The notes below the pieces were generated by a model, which searched no databases, was not told the origin of the DNA, and saw nothing but the letters and a program-made list of their open reading frames with translations. From Eriocheir sinensis (taxonomy: Eukaryota; Arthropoda; Malacostraca; Decapoda; Varunidae), in contig NC_066535.1 in assembly GCF_024679095.1 (NCBI RefSeq), positions 1,625,672 to 1,689,671 of the forward strand: a stretch of DNA of 64,000 nt, read 5' to 3'. Positions 24,178-35,972 of this stretch are shown piece after piece. Position numbers and translations under genes: made by a program. Positions within the stretch are counted from its first letter, which is position 1. The number at the start of each line of letters is the position of its first letter.

Positions 24178-24350
24178 TGGTCGATAAATGAGTACCTGGG
24201 GAAACCTGGGGAAGGTAAACAGTGGTGACCCGGATGTCACTGCCCTGTGTCCCGGTTTGATGGGCTCCCTCCCACCACAGGCTCAAGGGCCAATGCAACG
24301 GAGATGAGCACCGAGGCCACGCGCTGCTACAGAGTACGCGCCCAACTTTA
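24178..24350 (+). mobile_element. SINE family C, 5'-truncated
   Basis: The body shares ACCTGGGGAAACCTGGGGAAG and AGGGCCAATGCAACGGAGAT, then GAGCACCGAGGCCACGCGCT, with the other family C copies. It ends in the CTTTACCT tail and runs into (TA)n. The tRNA head is lost upstream. Confidence 0.72.
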
Positions 24351-24512
<162 letters not shown>

Positions 24513-24532
24513 GTGGTCCAAGGCTTCTTTCA

Positions 24533-24923
<391 letters not shown>

Positions 24924-25182
24924 TTTTATCTATTTTTTTTACAAGAAAGGAGGCAGCTCAAGGGCGCACAAAAAAAGAAAACAATAATAAAAAAAAGCCC
25001 GCTAATCGCTGCTCCCCTAAAAGAGTCGAGAGGAGTGGCCGAAAGAAAGATCAATTTCGGGAGGAGAGGTGTCCTGATACTCTTCTCTTGAAAGAGTTTA
25101 AGTCGTAGGCAGAAGAAAATACAGATGAAGAAGATTTTTCCATAGTTTTCCAGCGTGAGGGATGAAAGAGTGAAGATCCTGG

Positions 25183-26820
25183 TTAACTCTTGCATAAGGG
25201 ATTTGGACAGTATAGGGATGAGCTTGAGTAGAAAGTCGTGTGCAACAGGGCCGCGGGATGGAGGAGACATGCTGTTAGCAAGTTCAGAAAAGCAATCAGC
25301 GTGAAAATATCGATAGAAGATAGAGAGGTAACATCGCGGCGGAATTTAAGAGGTAAAAGACTATCAGTAGGAGGAGGAGAGCTGATGAGACGATGAGCCT
25401 TAGCCTCCACTCTGTCCAGAAGAGCTGTGTGGGTGGAGCCTCCCCACACGTGAGATGCATTCTCCATACGAGGGCGGACAAGGCCCCTGTATATGGATAG
25501 CAACTGCGCGGGGGAGAAGAACTGGCGGAGACGATACAGAACGCCCAACCTCGAGGAAGCTGATTTAGCGAGAGAGGAGATATGAAGTTTCCAGTTGAGA
25601 TTTTGAGTTAAGGATAGACCGAGGATGTTTAGTGTTGAAGAAGGTGACAGCTGAGTGTTGTCGAAGAATAGGGGATAGGTGTTTGGAAGATTGTGTCGAG
25701 TTGATAGGTGGAGAAATTGAGTTTTTGAGGCATTGAAGGACACAAGGTTCCTTCTGCCCCAGTCGGAAATGATGGCAAGGTCTAAGGTTAAGCGTTCTGC
25801 AGCCTACAGTCTGGAGTTGTGTACTTCCTGTTTTGATGGTCTTCTATTGAAAGAAGTTGAATAATGCAGAGTGGAGTCGTCGGCATACGAGTGGACAGGA
25901 CAGTTTGTTATGGAAAGAAGATCATTGATGAATAACAGGAAGAGAGTGAGTGATAGGACAGAGCCCTGTGGAACGCCACTGTTGATAGGTTTAGGGGAAG
26001 AGCAGTGACCGTCTACCACCGCAGAGATAGATCGGCCGGAATGGAAACTGGAGATAAAGGAACAGAGAGAGGGATAGAATCCGAAAGAGGGCAGTTTAGA
26101 AAGTGAACACTGGTGCCAGACTCTATCGAAGGCTTTCGATATGTCTAGCGCAACAGAGAAAGTTTCACCGAAACTGCTAAGAGAGGATGACCAAGAGTCA
26201 GTTAAGAGAGCAAGAAAATCGCCAGTAGAACGCCCCTTGCGGAATCCATACTGGCGATCAGATAGAAGATTAGAAGTGGAAAGGTGCTTTTGAATCTTCC
26301 GGTTAAGGATTGATTCAAAAGCTTTAGATAGACATGAAAATAAAGCAATTGAGCGGTAGTTTGAGGGATTGGAGCGGTCACCCTTCTTAGGCACAGGCTG
26401 TACAAAGGCATATTTCCAGCAGGAAGGAAAGATAGATGTAGATAGGCAGAGACGAAAGATTTTGAGCAGGCAGGGTGTCAGCACAGAAGCAAAGTGTTTA
26501 AGGACAATAGGAGGCACTCCATTCGGTCCATAAGACTTCTCAGAGCTGAGGACAGAGAGGGCATAGAAAACATCATTAGGAAGAATCTTAATAACAGGCA
26601 TAAAGGAGTCAGAGGGGGGATGAGTAGGAGGAATATGCCCAGAATCGTCCAAGGTGGAGTTCTTACAGAAAGTCTGAGCGAAGAGTTCAGCCTTAGAGAC
26701 AGATGAGACGGCAGTGCTGCCGTCAGGGTTAAGGAGAGGAGGGAAAGAGGAAGAAGTGAAATTGGAAGAGATATTTTTGGCTAGATGCCAGAAGTCACGG
26801 GAAGAATTAGAAGAAGCAAG
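25183..26820 (-). pseudogene. LINE L ORF2: RT and C-terminal domain
   Basis: The open frame down to 25804 encodes linker, fingers and palm: YGPNGVPPIVLKHF, PVPKKGDRSNPSNYRSIALF, QYGFRKGRSTGDFL, ALDISKAFDRVWH, GVPQGSVL, HSYADDSTLHYS (YADD). After a frame break near 25800-25743 the C-terminal part continues to 25183 (LNWKLHISSLAKSA, LSIYRGLVRPRM, HVWGGSTHTALLDRVEAKAH). The role is target-primed reverse transcription. Only a small number of breaks separates this copy from intactness, but the nested CR1 removes continuity with the endonuclease. Confidence 0.86.
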
Positions 26821-27768
26821 AACATAAGAACATAAGAACGCAGGAGTCTGCAAGAGGCCGGTAGGCCTGTACAAGGCAGCTCCTTTGACCCTAAGCGCCC
26901 GTGTATCGAACCCCACCTAATATCGCTGTCCATGAATTTATCTAGTCTATTTTTTAATGTGACAATTGTATTGGCACTCACCACATGACTGCTAAGCCTA
27001 TTCCACTCATCCACCACCCTGTTAGTAAACCAATTTTTGCCTATGTCCCTGTTGAATCTGATTTTATCCAGTTTAAACCCATTACTTCGTGTCCTACCCG
27101 GTTCTCTTACCAACAAAACCTTATGAATGTCTCCCTTATTAAAGCCCTTCATCCATTTAAAAACCTCGATCATGTCTCCACGCACCCTTCGCCTTTCTAG
27201 AGAATGCAAGTTTAACTGTTTGAGTCTTTCCTCGTATGGCAAGTTTCTCAACCCCTGAATCATCTTAGTCATCCTCCTCTGCACCGATTCTAACATTTTG
27301 ATATCCATACTATAGTAAGGTGACCAGAACTGAACCGCATTGTCAAGATGAGGTCTAACTAATGCTAAATATAGTTTGAGGAAGACTTCGGGGCTTCTGT
27401 TGCTTACGCTCCTTGAAATAAATCCCAGTACCCTATTAGCTCGATTTCTAGCTTGAATGCATTGTGCCCTTGGACGGAGATCAGAGCTCACTAAGACCCC
27501 TAAATCCCTCTCGCACCCAGACCTACTTATGAGAGTGTCATTTAAGCAATAGTTATGTGAGTGGTTGTTCCTACCTACACTCAGAATACTGCACTTCCCT
27601 ACATTGAACTCCATCTGCCATTTATCCGCCCAGTCATACAATCTGTTGAGTTCACCTTGGAGAATACTAGCGTCCTGATCCGACTCAATTACTCTACCGA
27701 TCTTGGTATCATCTGCAAATTTACTAACATCACTACTAATTCCTGTATCTAAGTCACTGATAAAGGTG
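26818..27768 (-). mobile_element. CR1 family A, 5'-truncated, nested in LINE L
   Basis: The open frame 27641-26781 encodes the post-palm RT region (WQMEFNVGKCSILSVGRNN, RPHLDNAVQFWSPYY, NLPYEERLKQLNLHSLERRR). The 3' end is an octamer tail, seen here as AACATAAG repeats at 26818-26835. The 5' end falls at DTGI near 27768. LINE L sequence resumes exactly on both sides (CTTGCTTCTTCTAATTC versus AGAAAATGTCAA), with at most 3-4 bp duplicated. Confidence 0.88.
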
Positions 27769-29028
27769 TTGACATTTTCTATTTATAAAAGAAGTTTTGG
27801 TAAGTCGGAGAATAGATTTGGCACGATTCCGGGCTGAAATGTATAGATCAAAGTTAGTGGGAGTTCGAAGGCTCTGGAACTTTTTGTGAGCTGCCTCTCT
27901 ATCTTTAATAGCACGAGAACAAGCATGATTAAACCAAGGCTTTTTAGCATGAGGAGTAGAGAAAGTACGTGGAATGTATGCCTCCATTCCAGAGACAATC
28001 ACCTCTGTGATGCGCAGAGCACACACAGAGGGGTCTCTCTCCTGGAAGCAGTAATCATTCCACGGGAAATCGGAAAAGTACATCCTCAGGTCGTCCCACC
28101 GAGCCGAAGCAAAATGCCAAAAGCATCGCCTCCTCGGTGGGTCCAGAGGATGTACAGGCGCGATAGGACAGGATACAGAAATAAGGTTATGATCGGAGGA
28201 GCCCAACGGAGAGAAGAGTTTGACAGAGTAAGCAGAAGGATTAGAGGTAAGGAAGAGGTCTAGAATGTTGGGCCTGTCTCCAAGACGGTCGGGAATACGA
28301 GTAGGGTGCTGAACCAACTGCTCTAGGTCGTTGAGGAGAGCAAAGTTGTAGGCTTGTTCACCAGGCTGGTCAGTGAAAGAGGATGAAAGCCAAAGCTGGT
28401 GGTGAACATTGAAATCTCCCAAGAAGGAGATTTCAGCGAAGGGAGAGTGGGTCAAGATGCGCTCCACCTTAGAGTTCAAATAGTCGAAGAGTTTTACATA
28501 GTTAGTAGAGTTAGGTGAGAGATAAACAGCACAGATGTATTTAGTAATAAAATGACAATGAAGTCTTAGCCAGATGGTGAAAAATTCAGAAGAGTCAAGG
28601 TCGTGGGCACGAGAGCAAGTGATGTCGTTGTGCACGTAGGCGCAACATCCAGCTTTGGCTTGAAATTTAGGATAGAGATAGTAGGAGGGAACAGAGTAGA
28701 GGTTGCTGTCAGTAGCCTCAGAAACCTGTGTTTCGGTGAGGAAGAGAAGGTGAGGTTTGGAGGAGGAGAGAAGGTGTTCCACAGAATGAAAATTAGAACG
28801 GAGACCGCGAATGTTGCAGAAATTGATAAGGAGGAGGCTCGAGGAGTTATCAGGACACCTCTCAAATCGGCAGCCAGAAGGGAAGTCCTCCCTGGGGGAA
28901 TTTATGGTCCCCCCCCCCCAGGCGGGGACATTTTCGCCATGTTGTATTTTGAATTTTGGGAAAACGTGTGTGTGTTTTGTGAATGTAGTGTGGTGCAGAA
29001 AGAGAAAGGAACTGTCTTTAGAGAGCAT
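27754..29028 (-). pseudogene. LINE L ORF2: APE endonuclease
   Basis: A continuous 424-codon frame. Motifs in order: [12 protein letters not shown] (Asn of motif I), LFLTETQ (catalytic Glu), [22 protein letters not shown] (D-x-N pair), then NILDLFLTS and [10 protein letters not shown] (SDH triplet), i.e. the full APE set. The linker that follows has [15 protein letters not shown]. The frame is then cut by the CR1 insertion just after RKCQHL. The start at 29028 is only the first Met; the true N-terminus cannot be fixed. Confidence 0.85.
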
Positions 29029-29186
29029 GCTGAACTGCTCTCTGGTGTTGATGAGACAAAAGGGAAACGGTTAGTGAGGACATGGGAAGGGTCTTTGAAG
29101 AGCTTCAGCACCCTCCTCGCTTCCCATATATCCTCACCGGGAGTAGCTCACGCCCGTTCGGTAGGTGTCTTCCTACCTCCTCCTCC

Positions 29187-29463
<277 letters not shown>

Positions 29464-29501
29464 ACATCAGGAGGCTTATCAGCACACAAAGACAGAGACG
29501 T

Positions 29502-29702
<201 letters not shown>

Positions 29703-30044
29703 CCATTTTGAAAGTCGTGTTTGCACTGATTCGTAAATGATTTTTTTTTTTTTGCATAACGCTTTTATTTTTGATCGTACAAAAGAATCTTGGGAACGTG
29801 AAATGTTTGTATTTATATGAAGAATGATATTGCTCTCGTGAAAAAATTTGGTATCTTACACGGTTGTAGAGTTATTTAAAAAAAAATCTAAAATCGGCCG
29901 CCATTTTCCAAGATGGCGGCTTGAGCACAAGTTGGATTTAGTGGGACTTTTAATATGTTAATCAGTAGGGTTCACTTTACAAGTGTACCAGGTCTCGCCT
30001 TCCTGCTAATTTGTTAGGTCGATTTTCCTAAAATTCCTGGACTA

Positions 30045-30625
30045 TTGGGTTTCATCTCAAAGAGAGTAAGCAATAGGAGTGCTGAAGTCATCCTCAAACT
30101 TTGCTTACCACTTCTTAGATCTCATCTTGATTATGCGATCTAATTCTGGTCACTCTACGATAGAATGGATAACAAGATATTAAATTCTGTACGGAGGACG
30201 ACAGAAATTATTCAAGGGGTGGGAAACTTGCCGTGTGAGGATAGACTGGAACATTTAAATCTGCATTCCCTAGAAAGGCGAAGGTTATGGGGAGATTTGA
30301 CAGAAGTTGATAAATGGATGAAGGGCTTTGATATGGGGGGGTGTTAACTTAATAGGGATTTGGTTGTAAAAGTGTCAGGTAGGACACGTAGCAATGGTTT
30401 TAGATTGGATAAATTCAGATTCAACAAAGTCATAGGCAATAAGTGGTTTACCAATAAAGCCGTGGATGTGTGGAACAGGTTTGGCAGTCATTTGGTGAGT
30501 ACCAATACGATAAATACATCCCAGAAGAGGTTGGATATTTCCATGACTTGTGAGGTAAAATGAGGTTAGGCTTACAGGAGCTGCCTTGTATAGACCAACC
30601 GGCCACGTGCACACTTATCACGTTT
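30045..30625 (+). mobile_element. CR1 family A, right part of the split copy
   Basis: Resumes at TTTCATCTCAAAGAGAGTAAGC, where the related copy at 6462 continues without interruption. It encodes SLERRRLWGDLTEV and NKWFTNKAVDVWNRF in separate frames, then the 3' terminal GGAGCTGCCTTGTATAGACC. It is decayed by stops and frameshifts. Confidence 0.82.
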
Positions 30626-30889
30626 TTTATGTTGGGAGAAAGAGAGAGAGTTATATTTTTTTAAAGTTGTAACTGCGTCTTTATGACATGTTATCTCGCT
30701 TATCTAGTCCCCTGAAGATGTGAACTAATCCCTGGCGTTGAAACGAGTAATGTCCCACTCGCTCACCCCAGTGTCCTTTACCAGCCCCAGAAGGCGAGGT
30801 GGCGAGCTACGGACAGCGTGAGCCTAGATAGAAAAAAGAAAAAAAAAAAAACTTTTGCAAGGTTAACATAAGAGTATGTGCCTTCTAAC

Positions 30890-30960
30890 AGTCAACCTGT
30901 GGGAAACACACACACACACACACACACACGCACTCCAAAAAAAAAAAAAAAAAAGTATTT
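30890..30960. repeat. (CA)n and A-run
   Basis: About 28 bp of CA followed by an 18-bp A-run. Confidence 0.9.
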
Positions 30961-31174
30961 ACATACACAAACAAAAACCGCCCCCCCCCTCTACACAAGC
31001 TTGTTCTAAAGAAACGAGGCCTGCTGGTAAGCACGATTTGCTTGATGTTTTTTTTTCAACTTTTGAGAACTCTGACGAAGTTTGTTCCGTATTTATTGTG
31101 ATAACACTTGGTAAGGGGTTCTGTACTAGTTTTCAAATCAAGTTGTTGCATTTCGAATATCTAACTCCCTACTT

Positions 31175-31475
31175 CCCGAAACGCGCCTCCGTGTTCTAGT
31201 GGTTAGCTACCACTCCATGGGCCCGGGTTCGAATCCTGGCCCGGCGGTGTGCAGCTCCCCAAGTTGTTCATCTTCCTTTCTGGCTGCTCGATAAAAGGGT
31301 TACCTAAGGAAACCAGGGGAAGGTAATCTGTAGCAATCCCGGATTTTACACTGACCCGTGTCCCGAGATAACTGGTTGTTACATAACAGACTCAAAGGGC
31401 CAACGGATCGGTGATGAGCACCGCAGACACGTACAGCCATAGCGTATTCACCCGTGCACCTTTACCTTACTTACT
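31175..31475 (+). mobile_element. tRNA-derived SINE, family C, head preserved
   Basis: Head: CCTCCGTGTTCTAGTGGTTA (A-box), later GGGTTCGAATCCTGG (B-box) closed by GGCCC/GGCCC-type pairing. The body carries AACCAGGGGAAGGTAATCTG, GGGCCAACGGATCGGTGATG and GAGCACCGCAGACACG, and the tail is CTTTACCTTACTTAC. This is the most complete family C head in the window. Confidence 0.8.
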
Positions 31476-31514
31476 TCCTGAGATACAGTTTTCTTCATTA
31501 GCTAAAGCACGACA

Positions 31515-31515
<1 letters not shown>

Positions 31516-31572
<57 letters not shown>
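31516..31572. repeat. (TG)n microsatellite
   Basis: About 57 bp of TG. Confidence 0.97.
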
Positions 31573-31573
<1 letters not shown>

Positions 31574-31769
31574 AGATACGCTTCCCGCAGACACACAAAG
31601 ACAGTTGGGCACGTGGGGGTGGGCAGGAGACATATTCATCACTTTTTCATCTTTTTTTTCTCCTGACGTCTGTTCAGAGTACCACTGCGACCCCTCCTCC
31701 CCCTACTCTTCCCTCGCATATACACGCTTGCTCCCAAGGGATTTTGATTCCCAGCATGCCTAGTAGCGC

Positions 31770-33300
31770 TTCGTTTCTCGGTATTATTTAAGGCAAACCA
31801 CTCTTAGAAGTTAGGCACTGTTCAATGCGCTTGGAGAAGTTCATGTTTGCAGATATCCCACTGTTCTACAGGGTACTTTAAGGTGCGTGCTACTCTGAAC
31901 CAATCTGAGACTATCCCTGCATACGCATGAGGACAGCCTGGATGGAATGAATAAAAGTGAGCATTTGAATGCGAATCCGAATGTCTCATATCTCTCAGAA
32001 ACCGGATTAATATGAATGTAAAGAAATACTGTGAATTCAAGGGCATATATGAATACCTCATTAAAGTATTTACAAAAGCTTAATTGATACTTTACGTAAA
32101 AAATAGCTTCTAGCTCGTATGTGGCTCAGAAGTGTACCGCATTTACGTTATGAAATGATACAATCTTCATCTTCATCAGCATTATACAATGGCCAGCGCT
32201 GTAGCTCAGGTCGATGATATAAAAATCCTGCAACTCTGAACCTTCCTGATCTCGCAATATTCAGGAGAGAACTGTGGGTGTTCCTGGTACTAAAGCCATG
32301 GTGACCAACACGTAACTCATAGCTTTCTCTGCGCCAGTACTAGCATTACAGTCGCTGAAGACGAGGATAAGTGTTCCAAAGGGGGCACTGTACTTAATAA
32401 CAGTGTTCATGCGTATGGCGAGAACATTGAGATCTTCAAAATCTTCACAAAGTATGATATCATTGTGCAAAATAAAGGTGGGTTACGTCAAGACATCTCG
32501 GCGTTGTCGATACCTGTGCAGTAGCCCATATAAAAGCAGATTTTCAAGTAGCACGTGTCTCGTATCTTACTTATCCATGTCTGACTGTGAAACATTGGCA
32601 ATAATAGTGACTTTAGGAAGCAAATTGACGCCTTTGGTAATATGTGTCTTTGCAGAATAACTGAGTGTCGTTAACATGAGTGTCAAATCGTGAGACTGAT
32701 TCGAGGTCTGTTACCTGCAGTTCATGAACGCCAACTCCAGCTAAATGGGTACTGGCACGATACTTAAAAAGTCGACACTGCTGACAGGATTGTATCTGCA
32801 AGAGAGATTACTAGGTAGAGGAGGCATATGGCGCACTTACAAAGCTCGTGAATTGAGAAAATAGATAAATTCTACCATGAGCTACTTGGAATGAGGTGGC
32901 CTGAATTAAAACTTGCTCCGAGGGACCTCGGGTATAGCGTCACACGGAAGTGACACAACTCTTCCCTCGGCGTATGTCAGTGCTGATTGATTATTTTGTT
33001 ATCTAAATCATACTGCTTGCCTCTTATCTCTCCATATGATATCAAAAAATTTCAATTCCTTCTTATGCTACCCTTTACTTTTTCGCTAAATTTCATGTGG
33101 GTCGCCAACTTTCTGAATTGGGTGTTAGGATAGGCAGGATACACTGATTGTACATCTTTCTCTTCAGATAAAGTAGCAGGCTACAAAAGGATTCTGAAGT
33201 TGGGAGTATACGCTCAGCTGCACGTTGCGTCGGCTCTGGTCGCTTCTTCTGACACTGAGTATGAGGTCGGTAAGAACCTATAACTCCATAACATAGGACA
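31770..33300. other. unassigned stretch
   Basis: Short frames on both strands lack splice context or families I can recognise. No structured RNA or simple repeat stands out. Confidence 0.4.
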
Positions 33301-33302
33301 AC

Positions 33303-33486
33303 TGTATGCATCTCACGTGTGGGGAGGCTCCACTCACACAGCTCTTCTGGACAGAGTGGAGTCTAATGCTCTTCGTCTCATCAGCTCTCCTCCTCCTACT
33401 GATAGTCTTCTACCTCTTAAATTCCGCCGCGATGTTGCCTCTCTTTCTATCTTCTATCGATATTTCCACGCTGACTGCTCTTCTGG
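33303..33486 (+). mobile_element. LINE L fragment
   Basis: Encodes ASHVWGGSTHTALLDRVESN and then RLISSPPPTDSLLPLKFRRD, as in 25350-25450 (-). It is cut at 33486, where a GGGCCCGGATCCACAAAGG sequence begins. Confidence 0.85.
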
Positions 33487-33885
33487 GCCCGGATCCACAA
33501 AGGCTTAGTGGGTAGTTTTGGGTCCTTAGTTCGTAGTTTTGAGAACATCGAGATTCACAAAGCTCGCGCGGCCTTAACTACCAACTAATCGATGACGTCA
33601 CGGGTTAGCGCGCGGATCTACAAACGTTTACCGCGCTCTGTGTGACGTTAAATTTGTTGTTAAATAACTACTGCCTCGGAACTGACGGTAACGCTAACAA
33701 TATTATCAGATTTACGTATAAATGCTTATAAATCGCGTTTTTCAACTTGAAATATAACTTTGCGAGTAGAGGAGGCCCATTTCTTTATAAAATGATGAGA
33801 TATGCACCCTTTGAGAGGTATATGATAAGTGTGGGCGGTATGGCAACACCCGGCCGGGGGATTGCCAGACCTCCCTCCTCTGCCT

Positions 33886-34505
33886 GCTGTGGAGGATGGC
33901 TTGGCGACGAGGAAAAGTTGCCGAACTTTATGTAATTTCTGATTTACAAGGGAGAATTTTGCGTTTTCCTTCTATATGTAGATACAGAGAGCGTTAATTT
34001 ACCCATACATGTCAACAGAACGATCTTACAATATATAATAGCGAAGAAATCTGAGGCATATATATGCCCAGGCTCAATTCTGCCCGAGGCTCAATTTTGT
34101 CGATGACAGGGGCCTATATTTTTCTTTCCCCTGTCATTATTAATGAATCTCAGGTGTCGCAACTTGGTGTGAACATGCCCTAAGTATTCACCTGTGGAAA
34201 TATATTGATGTATATGTGATTGGTATCCTATTTTCTGAGAAAAATGGATGTGCGATCATGGGTGTCGGAGCGCTGCTGGAAGATGGCTTGGCGACGAGGA
34301 AAAGCTGCCGATCTTTATGTACTTTCTTATTTAATGAGGAAAATTTTGACATGTTCTTTGTCATCATAATAAAGAATGATGATCATGCTAGTTCTAGACG
34401 CCATATCAGTCGAAAAGAACCCCACATACACGAGCTTGAGCTAAGATAACAGAGGCATGTGGATGCCCGGGCACAATTTTGCCCGAGGCTCAATTTTGCC
34501 CGTGA
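33886..34505. repeat. two direct repeats of about 225 bp, offset 386 bp
   Basis: Copies at 33886-34110 and 34272-34505 share GATGGCTTGGCGACGAGGAA, ATTTTG and the distal CCCGAGGCTCAATTTTG block. Between the blocks they are diverged. GCTCAATTTTG also occurs within each copy as a short internal repeat. Confidence 0.7.
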
Positions 34506-34509
34506 CACC

Positions 34510-34735
34510 GCCCCCATCCGTGGAGGGACCATGGACCTTCGTCAGGTGACAGCTGGCCCATGAGTTGGACTGCAGATATGACAAGACAGTCTTAATTTTC
34601 CCTATTCCTTCCTTCCGTCCTTCGGTCTGGACGACTAAGTGAACTGTGAACTAACTGGCCTGCCTGGCATCAAACTGGGGCCACGGATTCGTAGGTAGAA
34701 ATGTAATCACTAGGCCACGGAGGCGAATCGTGTCT
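34510..34735 (-). mobile_element. decayed tRNA-derived SINE (probable)
   Basis: The right end reads, on the minus strand, CGCCTCCGTGGCCTAGTGAT, the A-box type head of family C; the distal body is diverged. Assignment rests mainly on the head. Confidence 0.45.
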
Positions 34736-35039
34736 GCTTAGGACATCAATATGCTTACCAAATGCACTTCATTCCATTCGTGTTGTAGTGAACGAACAGA
34801 TGAGGAAACGCCCCAAAATACATTGGACCAGTGAAAGTCTCTTGGTGCCATTGGGTAACAAGCTGACCTTCCTACCTCCTTGGTTACATATTCATTTCAA
34901 AGGATGGTAAAAAGTTGTTCTGCTGTTGTTCCAGCCACTCATGTCTATTCCCATAAAAAAAAATCAAATTTTCATGCTTTTCAAAAAGGAAAATTATTCG
35001 TGTTACAATAGCATATCGTTTAACATCTCTCCATTATAG

Positions 35040-35265
35040 TTTTAAGTGCTGCCCATCGTGCCGGTAGGCTCTCTTGAGGGGCCTCTTGGACGACAGCAGT
35101 CCGGTAGTGGCGCAGGCGAATTTTATTTATAGTGGCTGCCGTGATAAGTGACTCTTACTTGGCCTATGCAGCCCCGGCACTCCTCTTGACCTAAGTCGCT
35201 GAAGTTAGCATTGATTGAGGAACAGGGCAACATGTGGGTAATCTTCCGCCAATCGATTTTTATAG
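35040..35265 (-). mobile_element. SINE family B, diverged subgroup
   Basis: Shares with 61425-61650 the blocks CTCTTGA/GGACCTCTTGGA, GTGCAGGCGAATTTT (here GCGCAGGCGAATTTT), TATAGTGGCTGCCGTG and GGCAACATGTGGGTAATCTT. These also align loosely to family B at 24540-24700. The tRNA head is not recognisable. Confidence 0.65.
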
Positions 35266-35269
35266 GACA

Positions 35270-35970
35270 ATTTCCCGTTCGCTGGTTTCTTGGAAAACTC
35301 TGAGCTTGCCTCTTTTCGCAAGTTCAACAATTTTACCTCTTCCCTCATTTACTCTACAAGTCCACATGCTCCAAAATAATCAATTGTTGGATACGCAAGT
35401 TAACTTGCTCACCATGTACACAAAATATATCACGATTAGCTATTTTTACATGTTAAAAGATGTCAACAGATCTACACCTTTTGTTCTCTTACAAAATTAT
35501 TATGCTATACCTGAACTTGTTTGTGTAAAAGCGTCAGTAATTACTTAAATGGAAAGAAAAAACTAGTTTAAAACAATTTTATTTTTATTTATTTGTTTAT
35601 TTTTTTTTTTTACATCCAATCACGTCAATACTCCGTTGAGAAGCTAACAACTGTCTCAATCTGCTCTCTGCTTATAAGTTCGTCTTTCACTTTATTACAT
35701 CAGCTCCTTTCTTTTTACATTGCATCAGTAATACATAAATATTCGTATATCCGACAGGGAACCGGGAAATATTAAAGTTATTCCACCTCATAGACCCACA
35801 CAGTTTGGAAATCAATATTTTGATATATGTAAAGATAAATTAACTCTTAACTCATCCAATCAGCTCTTTAGGGTACTGAATTGCTCTTCCTCGTACTCAG
35901 GACGCGCTTTTCCTCGCCACCATTCCAGTCAATCATCAGCACGAGATTTCATCTACGTAGTCATTGGAAG
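35270..35970. promoter_or_regulatory. upstream region of the sushi gene
   Basis: AT-rich DNA without coding sequence. It contains a CCAAT pentamer at 35856-35860 and, at 35915-35928, a pyrimidine-rich stretch ending in CCAG that could be a 5' UTR splice acceptor. No TATA box at a convincing distance; the transcription start is not determined. Confidence 0.3.
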
Positions 35971-35972
35971 AG

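Noticed and set aside
30705..30755. A second hammerhead motif (CTGAAGA ... GAAACG ... GTCC)
   Set aside because: Core-like words occur, but the flanks cannot form stem I and the spacing of stem II does not work.
32261..32801. Minus-strand frames as another copy of the EEAD/DTD-family gene
   Set aside because: Only vague resemblance; the diagnostic acidic motifs are not present.
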